A stretch of DNA of 64,000 nt from Burkholderia glumae LMG 2196 = ATCC 33617 (GCF_000960995.1 NZ_CP009434.1:868001-932000); one strand, 5' to 3'. Shown: positions 7,301-16,026, counted from the first letter of the stretch. Notes: a model not told the origin generated them from the letters alone. Program-made: numbers and translations.

Positions 7301-9691
7301 TTACTTCGTCTGCTTCGGCACCGCGCGCGTGCGGCGCGCCGGCGCCAGCGCTTCGAGCCGCGCCACCGCGCTGTTCGAGGTTTCCTCTAGCTCCACCGCC
7401 GCGCCGGCAAACACGCGCGGCAGCGTAAACGAGATCGTCGCGCCGCGACCGGGCTCGCCGCGGGCCCAAACCTTGCCTCCGTGCCGCTCGATGATGCGTT
7501 TCACGGAAGCAAGTCCTATGCCAGTTCCGTCGAATTCCTCGACGTGGTGCAGCCGCTGGAACACGCCGAACAGCTTGTCCACGTAGCGCATGTCGAAGCC
7601 CACCCCGTCGTCCTTCACGAAGAACACGTCGTGGCCGGCCAGTTCGCGTTCGCCCTCGTAACGGCCGATTTCGATGTGGGCCACTTCCTGCGCAGCCGAG
7701 AATTTTACCGCGTTCTCGATCAGGTTACGCAGCACCAGATGGATCAGCACCGGATCGGCCGTGACGTGGCCGAGTTCGCCCACGCGCCATTCGATCCGGC
7801 GCGGCGCGGCGGCGCTGCCGCGGGCGGCGCCCTGGAGCGCGTCGCGCGTCTCGTCGGCGATCAGCGCGTCGGCCAGCGCGCGCATGTCGATCTTCTGCGG
7901 GCGCAGCGCCGAGCGGCCCATGCGCGAGAAGGCCAGCAGGTCGTCGACGAGCTTGCCGCCCAGGCGCGCCGAATTGACGATGCGCTCGACATAGTGGCGG
8001 CCGCGTTCGGACAGGTTCGCCATCTCCATCTCGCGCAGCAGGTCGGCATAGCCCACGATGTGGCGAAGCGGCGCGCGCAGGTCATGGGAAACCGTATAGG
8101 AGAAGCCTTCCAGCTCCTGGTTGGCGCGCCCCAGTTCGAGCGCGAGGTCGGCCAGCTCCTCGGCGCGGCGCAGCACGATGCCGAGCAGCGCGGCACGGAA
8201 TTCGAGCGCGATCTCGCGTTCGGCCTGGCGCCACGGCGGCGAGTAGCCGCGCACGATGTCGGTCCAGACGTCGAAGCTCTTGCGCGGCGAGAGCGAATCG
8301 GCCATCGGCGCGAGCTTCTCGCGCGGGTCGCCGGCCCACTTGATGGTCTTCACCACCTCGGGCCGGAACCAGACGATGTAGTTGCGGAACAGCCGCGAGA
8401 TCGAGACCGCGAGCGCGCCCGCGTAGTCCGGGTTGGCCTCGATCACCGGCACGTCGCGTGCGAGGTTGTCGGTCCAGAACACCTCCTCGATCTGCGTGTC
8501 GAGCCACTTCACGAGCTGGCCGACCTGCGCCTCCGGCGGCGTCAGGCCGGCCAGCACCACGCGGCCCTCGAACACGATCGCCACGCCCGCCGAGTGGGTG
8601 AGCCGCAGCAGGTCGCGCGGGTCCTCGGCGAGCGCGTCGACGAAGCTCTCGGTGTCGGCCATCGAGGCGAGCAGGCGCGCGTGCAGGTGGCGCAGGTCGA
8701 GCCGCAACTCGGCCTCGGCGTGCTCCTCCTTCGCCTCGATCTGCAGCGACAGCACCTGCGCGATGTGCTCGCAGGCGGTGCGCACCTCGAACGGCGGCAC
8801 GCGCGCGGCGTCGTGGTGGCACGAGATCAGGCCCCAGAGCTTGCCGTTCACCACGATCGACATCGACATCGAGGCCAGCGTGCCCATGTTCTTCATGTAC
8901 TGCACGTGGACCGGCGAGACGCTGCGCAGCGAGGCATAGGTGAGGTCGGTGGGGCGCTGCGTGGCCGGATGCAGCGGCGGCACCAGCCGCGCCGGCTGAT
9001 AGTCCGCGTCGGCGATCAGGCGGATGCGGTTGCGCACGTAGAGCGCGCGGGCCTGGGCGGGGATGTCGGAGGCGGGGAAGTGCTGATCCGCATACGAGGT
9101 GTAGCCGGGCTCGATGCACTCGGCGATCACGTGGCCGTTGCCCTGCTCGTCGAAGTTGTAGACTAGCGTGCGGCCGAAGCCGGTGATGCGCTGCACCTCG
9201 GTGGCCGCGAGCCGCGCCAGATCGGCGGTGGTTTCGACGTCCTCGAGCCGGTTGATGAAGGTCCGCACCAGCGGATACATCGACGCGAACACGTCGCTGG
9301 TGCCGCGCGCCGGTTCCAGCTCGACGATCGCGACGCGCTCGTGGCGGTGGACCACGATCGCGAACGGCGAGCGGCGGGCGGTGCCGTCGGCGCGCGGATC
9401 GTCCATCGAGCCGACGTAGAGCGGCAGGCCGTTCGACTCGTGGCTGCGCAGTGCCTCGCTCACGGTGGCCGCCCAGTGCGCGCCCAGGAAGCGCGCGAGC
9501 GGCAGGCCAGGCAGCGCGTCGGGCGTGCCGCCCACCAGCTCGACGGCGTTCTCGCTCGCCTGAATGACGATGCCGGCATCGTCGATCGAAAACAGGAAGC
9601 CGTGGGGCTGGATGCCGCCCGGGATATGGATGGGTTCGCGCGCGCAATCGGCGCCGATCGAATCGGAAGCGGGGGGGAGCGGGGCTGCCAT
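7301..9691 (-). CDS. bphP: Bacteriophytochrome histidine kinase
   Basis: A 796-residue photoreceptor kinase with the canonical order PAS-GAF-PHY-HisKA-HATPase. The N-terminus has the biliverdin-binding Cys (C16) in DCAREPIHIPGGIQPHG; the GAF domain has the PASDIP chromophore-pocket motif and the later SVSPVHVQYMKNMG signature; the PHY domain precedes the dimerisation helix with H536 (YTVSHDLRAPLRHIVGYADLL); the HATPase has NLIENAVKFS, DDGVGFD and GTGIGL motifs. The ATG at 9691 is preferred because AGGAG lies eight bases upstream; the open frame continues further upstream without such support. It should sense red/far-red light using biliverdin from the nearby bphO product and signal to the Rcp1-like receiver encoded downstream. 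A C7 run lies in codons 5-8. Confidence 0.96.
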   Translation of the reverse strand: MAAPLPPASDSIGADCAREPIHIPGGIQPHGFLFSIDDAGIVIQASENAVELVGGTPDALPGLPLARFLGAHWAATVSEALRSHESNGLPLYVGSMDDPRADGTARRSPFAIVVHRHERVAIVELEPARGTSDVFASMYPLVRTFINRLEDVETTADLARLAATEVQRITGFGRTLVYNFDEQGNGHVIAECIEPGYTSYADQHFPASDIPAQARALYVRNRIRLIADADYQPARLVPPLHPATQRPTDLTYASLRSVSPVHVQYMKNMGTLASMSMSIVVNGKLWGLISCHHDAARVPPFEVRTACEHIAQVLSLQIEAKEEHAEAELRLDLRHLHARLLASMADTESFVDALAEDPRDLLRLTHSAGVAIVFEGRVVLAGLTPPEAQVGQLVKWLDTQIEEVFWTDNLARDVPVIEANPDYAGALAVSISRLFRNYIVWFRPEVVKTIKWAGDPREKLAPMADSLSPRKSFDVWTDIVRGYSPPWRQAEREIALEFRAALLGIVLRRAEELADLALELGRANQELEGFSYTVSHDLRAPLRHIVGYADLLREMEMANLSERGRHYVERIVNSARLGGKLVDDLLAFSRMGRSALRPQKIDMRALADALIADETRDALQGAARGSAAAPRRIEWRVGELGHVTADPVLIHLVLRNLIENAVKFSAAQEVAHIEIGRYEGERELAGHDVFFVKDDGVGFDMRYVDKLFGVFQRLHHVEEFDGTGIGLASVKRIIERHGGKVWARGEPGRGATISFTLPRVFAGAAVELEETSNSAVARLEALAPARRTRAVPKQTK

Positions 9692-9920
9692 GGGCACTCC
9701 TGGCTGGGGAGCGGGCATTTTCGCACAGCACCACCGGGGCGCGGGCCGGGCGTGCGGCGCCGGCCCGGCCGGCGGCGGCCGCCGTCCGGTTCGCGCCGGG
9801 GCGGAGACGATATTCGGGATGGACCGGAATTCAAGGACAGACAACGACGCGGCGGGTCGTTTTAATAGGCGCATAGAGAGCCGTAACCGATTCGTCCAAT
9901 TATTCAGCCAGGAGAGCCTG

Positions 9921-10058
9921 ATGTCGAATCCGTCCGACCAGGGCGAAGCCGTGCGTCCGGTGTCGCGCGCCCACCCGCGCCGCGGCCCGTCGCTGCCGTC
10001 GCCCGGGCGGACCACGGCCGGGCGCTTGCCCGGCACGGCGGCGCGGCGGAGGGCATGA
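9921..10058 (+). CDS. Small basic ORF, 45 residues
   Basis: Short ORF with a good AGGAG site (9910-9914) ahead of its ATG. Its stop overlaps the first possible ATG of the next gene (ATGA at 10055-10058). The product is Arg/Pro/Ser-rich with no recognised domain. It may be a leader peptide that couples translation to the condensation-domain-like gene, or just the start of a decayed gene. Confidence 0.4.
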   Translation: MSNPSDQGEAVRPVSRAHPRRGPSLPSPGRTTAGRLPGTAARRRA

Positions 10059-10060
10059 CG

Positions 10061-10984
10061 ATGCGTGCCGATGCCGCGTATCCGGTCGACGACCGGCTCC
10101 ATCATCCTGGCCCGGCGCCGCTCGAGCCCGGCGCGCTGATCGCCGCGCTCGGCTACTGGCGCGACACGCTAGCCGGCCTGCCGGCCGCGCTCGCACTGCC
10201 GGCGGACCGGTGCCGCGAACGGCCCGCCGCACGCGTGGCCGAGCGCATCGACTTCGAGATCGATCCGGCCCGGCATGCCGCGCTACGGCGCCTGGCGGCA
10301 ACGCACGGTGCAACGATGTTCGAGATCGTTCACGCCGCGCTCGCGATCGTGCTCGGCGGCATCGCGGCCCAGCACGATCTGGCGATCGGCACGCCGGGGC
10401 GTGCCGGCGCCGCCGCGAACCGCGTGGTGCTGCGCACCGACCTGTCCGGCAATCCGTCCACCAGCGAACTGCTGCGGCGCGTGCGCACGGCCGATCGCGC
10501 CGCGCTCGCGTGCCGGCCGGTGCCGTTCGCGCCGCTCGCCGCGCTGCTCGCGCCCGAGTCCGGCGCCGTCCATCCCTTGTTCCAGGTGATGCTCGCGGTC
10601 GGCCATGTCGGCGACGACCTGTCGTGGGCCGCGCAGGCCATCGCCGATGGGGTCGAGCTCGCGGTCGCGCTGCGCGACAGCTACGGCGCGCTGTCCGGCG
10701 CCATCGTCTACGCGGAGCAGTGGTACGACCGCGAAACCATCGAGGCGATTCGTGCCCGCCTCTGGCAGGTGCTCGACACCATCGCCGCCGATCCGTCGCG
10801 CCGCTTCGGCGACATGCCGTTGCTGATCCGCGACGATTGCGAGCGCCTGCGCGCCTGGATGCAGGCGCCCGGCATGCCGGCCCCGGCGCCCGCCTGCGGG
10901 GGGCCCGCTGACAGTGACATGGCCGTGCGTGCGTGCCGCCGCATGGCCAGGAAGGACATACCGGGCGAGCCGATCGCGGCCTGA
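10061..10984 (+). CDS. Orphan C-terminal half of an NRPS condensation domain
   Basis: About 307 residues that match only the second half of a non-ribosomal peptide synthetase condensation domain: the entry motif GYWRDTLAGLPAALALPADR, the FEIVHAALAIVLGGIAAQHDLAIGTPGR core, VVLRTDLSGNPS, PFAPL, HPLFQVM, and the closing YDRETIEAIRARLWQVLDTIAADP and FGDMPLLIRDD segment that normally links to the adenylation domain. The N-terminal half with the catalytic HHxxxDG is absent, and there is no adenylation or carrier domain nearby. GGAGGG (10048-10053) is well spaced for the ATG at 10061 but too close for the one at 10055. It could be a truncated relic or a stand-alone non-catalytic C-like protein; no frameshifts are visible. 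Confidence 0.8.
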   Translation: MRADAAYPVDDRLHHPGPAPLEPGALIAALGYWRDTLAGLPAALALPADRCRERPAARVAERIDFEIDPARHAALRRLAATHGATMFEIVHAALAIVLGGIAAQHDLAIGTPGRAGAAANRVVLRTDLSGNPSTSELLRRVRTADRAALACRPVPFAPLAALLAPESGAVHPLFQVMLAVGHVGDDLSWAAQAIADGVELAVALRDSYGALSGAIVYAEQWYDRETIEAIRARLWQVLDTIAADPSRRFGDMPLLIRDDCERLRAWMQAPGMPAPAPACGGPADSDMAVRACRRMARKDIPGEPIAA

Positions 10985-11285
10985 ACGGCCGGTGCGGGCC
11001 GCGCCGGCCTCGTCCGGCCAGGCCGCCGTACCGGGTGGGTACGGCGTGCCGATCGCTGCCGGGATCGGCGCGTCGGGGCGTGTCCCGGTTCGGACGGGCC
11101 GCCGCACCTGCAGTGCGGCCGGCCGGTTCGGGCCGGTCTTGAGAATTCCAAGCCCGTCGTGCCGGCCGGTAGGCCGGACCCGGCCGCGGGCGATTCCGCT
11201 GGATGCCGTCCGCCCGGCGACCGCGTCACACGACGCGGGCCAGGCCGGCATTCGTGTCATCTGGCATTTTGTAGACGAGGTAGTC
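10985..11285. other. Intergenic, no gene seen
   Basis: GC-rich stretch with several short CCGGCC-type palindromes and no convincing frame. It leads into the decayed transposase-like gene and may contain eroded insertion-sequence end sequence, but no inverted terminal repeat could be recognised. Confidence 0.5.
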
Positions 11286-11747
11286 ATGACTGAACCGATA
11301 CTCGACGATGCGCTGTGGTCATTGATCCAGCCGCTGCTCCCGCCGCCCAAGCCGCGTCGGACCCGCTATCCGGGGCGCAAGCCGCTCGACGACCGGGCGG
11401 TGATGGCAGGCATCCTGGTCGTGCTCGAATCGGGCATTCCCTGGGGGCAACTGCCACAGGAGATGGGCTACGGCTCCGGCATGAGCTGCTGGCGCCGCTT
11501 GCGCGACTGGCAGCAGGCGGGCGTGTGGGAGCAGATCCACTCCGTGCTGATGGTGGCGCTGCCGTCGGCCGGCAAGATCGACTGGTCGCGCGTGGCGATC
11601 GAATCGCCGTCGCCGCGCACGCTCAAGGCCAATCCGGAACGCCTGCCCGTCGCACCGCGCATCCCGCACGAGCCGCAGCCGCGCATGGTGCTGCATGCGC
11701 CGATGCTGCCGCAGCCGCAACTGCACGACGTGTCCGAGGTCAGCTGA
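11286..11747 (+). pseudogene. Decayed IS5-family transposase N-terminal part
   Basis: The first 100 residues (MTEPILDDALWSLIQPLLPPPKPR...GRKPLDDRAVMAGILVVLESGIPWGQLPQEMGYGSGMSCWRRLRDWQQAGVWEQIH) align clearly with the DNA-binding part of IS5-family transposases, including the intact copy at 56405-57222. The first catalytic Asp region (AVDSSSVRA in the intact copy) reads AIESPSPRTL here, and the remaining 50 residues are unrelated Pro/His-rich sequence. No second catalytic Asp or Glu region exists. It is therefore inactive. The frame stays open and GC-rich, so either old decay or retention as a small DNA-binding protein is possible. Confidence 0.75.
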
Positions 11748-12231
11748 AGCCAGCCGCCCGACGACGGCGCCGGTAGTCCCGCGCGGCGTCACGACGGTTC
11801 TCGACACGTTTTTCACCCGGCCGATCCGGGCTCGCATGCTGTCGCATGCGCGCACCTCGCGCCCGCAGCACCCCGCAAGTCAAGTGCGATCGCAGTGCGA
11901 TCCGTCCGCCGTGCCCCAGCCTTTGCCGCCTTTCCCCCGCTTTCTCGTCATGCCGCGCGCCAGCTCCGCAAACTCGCGATGGTCGCCGCTGAAGCAGGGC
12001 ACCCGCCGCTTACGCGCCGGTCCGCCGCCGTCCTAGGGGTAAACGCAAATTCACCTATGAGATATGATTTATACAATTCGTAAAAACTGACGCGCACCCA
12101 CCCGGCCCGCGCGTCACCCCGACGGAGGTTTCCCGCATGATGGTGTTCGATGACCGGCGGCGTTGCGCCGCCCGGCTGCCCAGCGCCCGGCGCCGCGCCG
12201 CGCGCCCGGGCCGCCCGACCGGAGCCGTGGC
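11748..12231. other. Intergenic leader upstream of hmgA
   Basis: About 480 bases without a credible gene. The first half is GC-rich remnant sequence after the transposase relic; the second half holds an unusually A/T-rich island (about 12036-12090), which is the likely hmgA promoter and operator region. Confidence 0.6.
12050..12077 (+). promoter_or_regulatory. Candidate sigma-70 promoter for the hmgA operon
   Basis: TTCACC (12050-12055) and TACAAT (12072-12077) are separated by 16 bases inside the only A/T-rich patch between the transposase relic and hmgA. The sequence is partly palindromic around ATATGATTTATACAATT, which could hold a regulator site, but no known operator is recognised. Confidence 0.45.
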
Positions 12232-13623
12232 ATGACGCCCGGCCCGATGCACGGCATGAAGTCCGACCTGAAGCCCGGCCTGGCATCCGCCATCGAGGCT
12301 GCCGGCCGCGCCGGCTACCAGTGCGGCTTCGCGAACCATTTCGCCACCGAGGCGCTGCCGGGCGCGCTGCCCGAGGGGCGCAACTCGCCGCAGCGCGCGC
12401 CCTACGGGCTCTATGCCGAGCAGCTGTCCGGCACCGCCTTCACGGCGCCGCGCGCCCATAACCGCCGCAGCTGGCTGTACCGGATTCGCCCGGCCGCCGT
12501 GCACGGGCCGTTCGCGCCGCTTGCGCGGCCGCAGGCCCCGGCCGCGCTGGTGGCGGACTTCGCCGATTCGGCCGAGGTGCCGCCGACGCCGCCCGACCCG
12601 TTGCGCTGGGACCCGCTGCCGATGCCGGAGGCGCCGACCGATTTCGTCGACGGCTGGGTGACGATGGCCGGCAACGGCTCGGCGGCCGCCATGAACGGCT
12701 GCGCGATTCATCTGTACGCCGCCAACCGGTCGATGCAGGGGCGCTTCTTCTACGACGCCGACGGCGAACTGCTGATCGTGCCGCAGCAGGGGCGCCTCGC
12801 GATCGCCACCGAGCTGGGCCGGCTCGAGGTCGAGCCGCAGCAGATCGCCGTGATCCCGCGCGGCGTGCGCTTCAGCGTGACGCTGCCCGACGGCGAGGCG
12901 CGCGGCTACCTCTGCGAGAACTTCGGCCAGCCCTTGCAGCTGCCCGATCTCGGGCCGATCGGCTCGAACGGCCTCGCGAACCCGCGCGATTTCGAAACGC
13001 CGCACGCGGCCTACGAGGATCGCGAGGGCGAGTTCGAGCTGGTGGCGAAACTCAACGGCCGGCTCTGGCGTGCGCCGATCGGCCATTCGCCGCTCGACGT
13101 GGTGGCCTGGCACGGCAACTACGCGCCATACCGCTACGATCTGCGCCGCTTCAACACCATCGGCTCGATCAGCTACGACCATCCCGATCCGTCGATCTTC
13201 CTCGTGCTGCAGGCGCCGAGCGACACGCCCGGCGTGGACACGCTCGACTTCGTGATCTTCCCGCCGCGCTGGCTCGCGGCCGAGGCCACGTTCCGCCCGC
13301 CCTGGTTCCACCGCAACGTGGCGAGCGAGTTCATGGGGCTCGTCCACGGCGCCTACGACGCGAAGGCGGCCGGCTTCGTGCCGGGCGGCGCGAGCCTGCA
13401 CAACTGCATGGCCGGGCACGGACCGGACGCCGGCACGTTCGAGAAGGCGTCGGCGGCCGACACCTCGGTGCCGCACAAGCTCGACGACACCATGGCCTTC
13501 ATGTTCGAGACGCGCGCGCTGCTGCGGCCCACCCGCTTCGCGCTGGGCGGCCCGCAGCGGCAGGCCGATTACGCGCGCTGCTGGCAGGGGCTCGCCAAAC
13601 ATTTCAACCCGGAGCAACGATGA
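12232..13623 (+). CDS. hmgA: Homogentisate 1,2-dioxygenase
   Basis: A 463-residue non-heme iron dioxygenase that opens the ring of homogentisate to maleylacetoacetate in tyrosine/phenylalanine breakdown. The signature GYQCGFANHFATEALPGALP near the N-terminus and the metal-binding segment WFHRNVASEFMGL (H360 and E366, six apart) plus SLHNCMAGHGPD with the third His ligand are all present. The start at 12232 has GGAG seven bases upstream. It overlaps fahA by ATGA, so hmgA-fahA-maiA is a coupled operon encoding every step from homogentisate to fumarate and acetoacetate. Loss of this gene would typically cause pyomelanin accumulation. Confidence 0.97.
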   Translation: MTPGPMHGMKSDLKPGLASAIEAAGRAGYQCGFANHFATEALPGALPEGRNSPQRAPYGLYAEQLSGTAFTAPRAHNRRSWLYRIRPAAVHGPFAPLARPQAPAALVADFADSAEVPPTPPDPLRWDPLPMPEAPTDFVDGWVTMAGNGSAAAMNGCAIHLYAANRSMQGRFFYDADGELLIVPQQGRLAIATELGRLEVEPQQIAVIPRGVRFSVTLPDGEARGYLCENFGQPLQLPDLGPIGSNGLANPRDFETPHAAYEDREGEFELVAKLNGRLWRAPIGHSPLDVVAWHGNYAPYRYDLRRFNTIGSISYDHPDPSIFLVLQAPSDTPGVDTLDFVIFPPRWLAAEATFRPPWFHRNVASEFMGLVHGAYDAKAAGFVPGGASLHNCMAGHGPDAGTFEKASAADTSVPHKLDDTMAFMFETRALLRPTRFALGGPQRQADYARCWQGLAKHFNPEQR

Positions 13624-14957
13624 CGCCCGTCACCGATCTCGACGCGACGCGCTCGCCCGCGCTGCGCAGCTGGCTGGACAGCGCCAACCACGCGGCCTGC
13701 GATTTCCCGATCCAGAACCTGCCGTTCGGCATCTTCGGCACCGCGGGCCGCGCCGCGCCGCGCGCCGGCGTGGCGCTCGGCGAGAGCATCGCCGATCTGG
13801 CGGTGCTGGCCGAGGCCGGCTTGCTCGCCGTGCCCGGCGCCGACGCGCGCGAGCTGTTCGCGCAGCCCACCCTGAACGCGTTCATCGCGCTCGGGCGCGA
13901 GGCATGGCGCGCGGTGCGCGTGCAGCTGAGCGCGCTGTTCGCGCGTGACAACGCGCGGCTGCGCGACGACGCCGCGCTGCGCGAGGCGGTACTCGTGCCG
14001 CAGGCCGGCGCCACGCTGCACCTGCCGGTGGAGATCCCCGGCTACACGGACTTCTATTCGTCGAAGGAGCATGCGACCAACGTCGGCATGATGTTTCGCG
14101 ATCCGAAGCATGCGCTGCTGCCGAACTGGTCGGAGATGCCGATCGGCTACAACGGGCGCGCCTCGTCGGTGGTGGTGAGCGGCACGCCGGTGCGCCGGCC
14201 GCGCGGCCAGCTCAAGCTGCCCGAGCGCGAGCGGCCGGTGTTCGGCGCGAGCCGGCGGCTCGACCTCGAACTCGAGACGGGCTTCATCGTCGGGCGCGGC
14301 AACGCGCTGGGCGAGCCGATCGCGTGCGAGGCCGCGGAGGCGCACATCTTCGGCATGGTGCTGCTCAACGACTGGAGCGCACGCGACATCCAGCAATGGG
14401 AATACGTGCCGCTCGGGCCGTTCAACGCGAAGGGCTTCGCCACCACCATCTCGCCGTGGATCGTCACGCTCGACGCGCTCGAGCCGTTTCGCGTGGCGCA
14501 GCCGAAGCAGGACCCGCTGCCGCTGCCATACCTGCGCCACGCCGGCGCGCACGGCTTCGACATCGAGCTCGAAGCGACACTGCAGCCGCACGGCGCGGCC
14601 GAGGCCACCACTCTCACGCGCACCAGCTTCCGGCACATGTACTGGACCATGGCGCAGCAACTCGCGCATCACACCGTGTCGGGCTGCAACACGCGGGTGG
14701 GCGACCTGATGGGCTCGGGCACCGTCAGCGGGCCGGGCAAGGGCGCCTGCGGCAGCCTGCTGGAACTGACCTGGGGCGGCAAGGAGCCGATCGCGCTGGC
14801 GGGCGGCGGCACGCGCACCTTCATCGAGGACGGCGATACCCTGACGCTGCGCGGCCACTGCCGCGGCGACGGCTATCGCATCGGCTTCGGCAGCTGTGTC
14901 GGCACCATCCTGCCGGCACTGGCCGATACCGCGGAAGACGGGGCGCGCGATGACTGA
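13620..14957 (+). CDS. fahA: Fumarylacetoacetase
   Basis: A 445-residue hydrolase that cleaves 4-fumarylacetoacetate to fumarate and acetoacetate, the last step of homogentisate catabolism. Family residues are visible: YTDFYSSKEHATNVG (metal Asp and catalytic His seven residues apart), DLELETGFIVG (the two metal Glu residues) and LLNDWSARDIQQWEYVPLGPF (metal Asp). The N-terminal SH3-like domain (about 1-120) precedes the C-terminal catalytic fold. It starts within the hmgA stop (ATGA) and overlaps maiA by eight bases. Confidence 0.97.
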   Translation: MTPVTDLDATRSPALRSWLDSANHAACDFPIQNLPFGIFGTAGRAAPRAGVALGESIADLAVLAEAGLLAVPGADARELFAQPTLNAFIALGREAWRAVRVQLSALFARDNARLRDDAALREAVLVPQAGATLHLPVEIPGYTDFYSSKEHATNVGMMFRDPKHALLPNWSEMPIGYNGRASSVVVSGTPVRRPRGQLKLPERERPVFGASRRLDLELETGFIVGRGNALGEPIACEAAEAHIFGMVLLNDWSARDIQQWEYVPLGPFNAKGFATTISPWIVTLDALEPFRVAQPKQDPLPLPYLRHAGAHGFDIELEATLQPHGAAEATTLTRTSFRHMYWTMAQQLAHHTVSGCNTRVGDLMGSGTVSGPGKGACGSLLELTWGGKEPIALAGGGTRTFIEDGDTLTLRGHCRGDGYRIGFGSCVGTILPALADTAEDGARDD

Positions 14958-15618
14958 GGCCACGCTCTACGGCTATTTCCGCAGCTCGGCGTCGTACCGC
15001 GTGCGCATCGCGCTGAACCTGAAGGGCATCGACTACCGGCAGATTCCCGTGCATCTGCTGCGCGGCGGCGGCGAGCAGCTCGGCGAGGCGTACCGGCAGA
15101 TCCAGCCCGACGGCGTGGTGCCCGCCTTCGTCGACGGCGACGGGCCGCCGCTCGCGCAGTCGCTCGCGATCGTCGAATACCTCGACGAGTGCTTTCCGCA
15201 GCCGCCGCTGCTGCCCTCGGCTCCGGCCGATCGCGCCTACGTGCGCGCGGTCGCGCTGCAGATCGCCTGCGAGATCCATCCGCTCAACAACCTGCGCGTG
15301 CTGAGCTACCTGAAGGCCACGCTCGGCGTCAGCGACGCGCAGAAAAGCGCCTGGTACGCGCACTGGATCGGGCTCGGCTTCGCCTCGCTCGAACGCCGGC
15401 TCGCCGCCGAGCCGCGCGTGGGCCGCTGCGTGTTCGGCGACACGCCGGGGCTGGCCGATCTCTGCCTGGTGCCGCAGGTGTGGAATGCGAAACGCTTCGC
15501 GGTGCCGCTCGATGCCTACCCCACGCTCATGCGCCTGTACGGGCACGCGGCGGCGCTGCCGGCCTTCGCGCGCGCCGAGCCGTCGCTGCAGCCCGACGCG
15601 GAGCCGCCGCCCGCCTAG
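14950..15618 (+). CDS. maiA: Maleylacetoacetate isomerase (GST zeta class)
   Basis: A 222-residue glutathione S-transferase-fold enzyme that isomerises 4-maleylacetoacetate to 4-fumarylacetoacetate using glutathione. The N-terminal thioredoxin-like half has LYGYFRSSASYRVRIALNLKGI (the zeta-class SSxxxxRVRIAL motif) and QIQPDGVVPAFV; the C-terminal helical half carries CEIHPLNNLRVL. Its ATG lies inside the end of fahA (8-base overlap). It completes the hmgA-fahA-maiA set; functionally it acts between the first two enzymes. Confidence 0.96.
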   Translation: MTEATLYGYFRSSASYRVRIALNLKGIDYRQIPVHLLRGGGEQLGEAYRQIQPDGVVPAFVDGDGPPLAQSLAIVEYLDECFPQPPLLPSAPADRAYVRAVALQIACEIHPLNNLRVLSYLKATLGVSDAQKSAWYAHWIGLGFASLERRLAAEPRVGRCVFGDTPGLADLCLVPQVWNAKRFAVPLDAYPTLMRLYGHAAALPAFARAEPSLQPDAEPPPA

Positions 15619-15842
15619 CGCGTCTTGCCGGCAGCCTGCCGGCGCCGCGATTGGCATGATCGCGGTTCGTCCGAGTCGGCCCGGGCCGGCCAGATCCGGT
15701 TCGACTCGCCCGCCGGCGGCGCGGCGGCACCCGGCTCCCGCAGCGCGGCCCTCGTCCTCCGAGCCGCGAGGCCGCGCGCGCAGGCGGCTCGCGGCCGGTG
15801 CGCCCTGGCACGACAAAATTCGATACTGTCACGAGGTTCGGC

Positions 15843-15848
15843 TAGAAT
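15843..15848 (+). promoter_or_regulatory. Candidate -10 element before the riboswitch
   Basis: TAGAAT lies about 14 bases before the first conserved riboswitch bases and would put the transcript start near 15855. The -35 region is weak (TTCGAT around 15819-15824). This position fits a transcript that begins with the aptamer. Confidence 0.45.
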
Positions 15849-15852
15849 AGCG

Positions 15853-15978
15853 CCTGTCCTAGGGGAGTAGTCTGCTTCGCCCCCCACGCGAAGCGCCGTC
15901 GTCAACATATTTGGCCGAACCCGGCCATGGCGCCGGCAGCCGTTTCCACGGCCTGACGAGACTTATGACGTTACCCTT
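15853..15978 (+). promoter_or_regulatory. yybP-ykoY (manganese) riboswitch aptamer
   Basis: The conserved parts of the yybP-ykoY class are present in order: GGGGAGTAG (15862-15870); a P2 stem GCTTCGC (15874-15880) with GCGAAGC (15888-15894); the core GTCAACATA (15901-15909); a P3 stem GGCC/GGCC; another small stem (GCCG-loop-CGGC); and the closing GACGAGACT (15955-15963). This class binds Mn2+ and controls manganese exporters and related cation transporters. It precedes a CaCA-family exchanger gene at 16095, a known partner type. Assignment rests on motif recognition, not on a covariance-model search. Confidence 0.9.
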
Positions 15979-16026
15979 CCACCCGGGCCGGGCGGAGGGC
16001 AGCGTCATGGTTGCGTCGCCCGGCCC
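15965..16026 (+). promoter_or_regulatory. Mutually exclusive hairpins, riboswitch expression platform
   Basis: Two competing stems can be drawn. Hairpin A pairs ATGACG (15965-15970) with CGTCAT (16003-16008) and CCCTTC (15974-15979) with GGAGGG (15994-15999). Hairpin B is a perfect 10-bp stem, GGGCCGGGCG (15985-15994) with CGCCCGGCCC (16017-16026). The 5' arm of A begins right at the aptamer's conserved 3' end, and A and B exclude each other. B lies immediately before the GGAGA ribosome site of the leader ORF and has no T-run, so control of translation is more likely than intrinsic termination. Confidence 0.6.

Noticed and set aside
9841..9866. Terminator-like AACGAC / GTCGTT stem followed by TTTTA
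   Set aside because: The stem is only six base pairs and no gene ends nearby on either strand to need it.
7301..10105. Longer bacteriophytochrome starting up to 138 codons upstream
   Set aside because: The extra part is low-complexity and lacks a ribosome site, whereas AGGAG precedes the ATG at 9691, just before the chromophore Cys.
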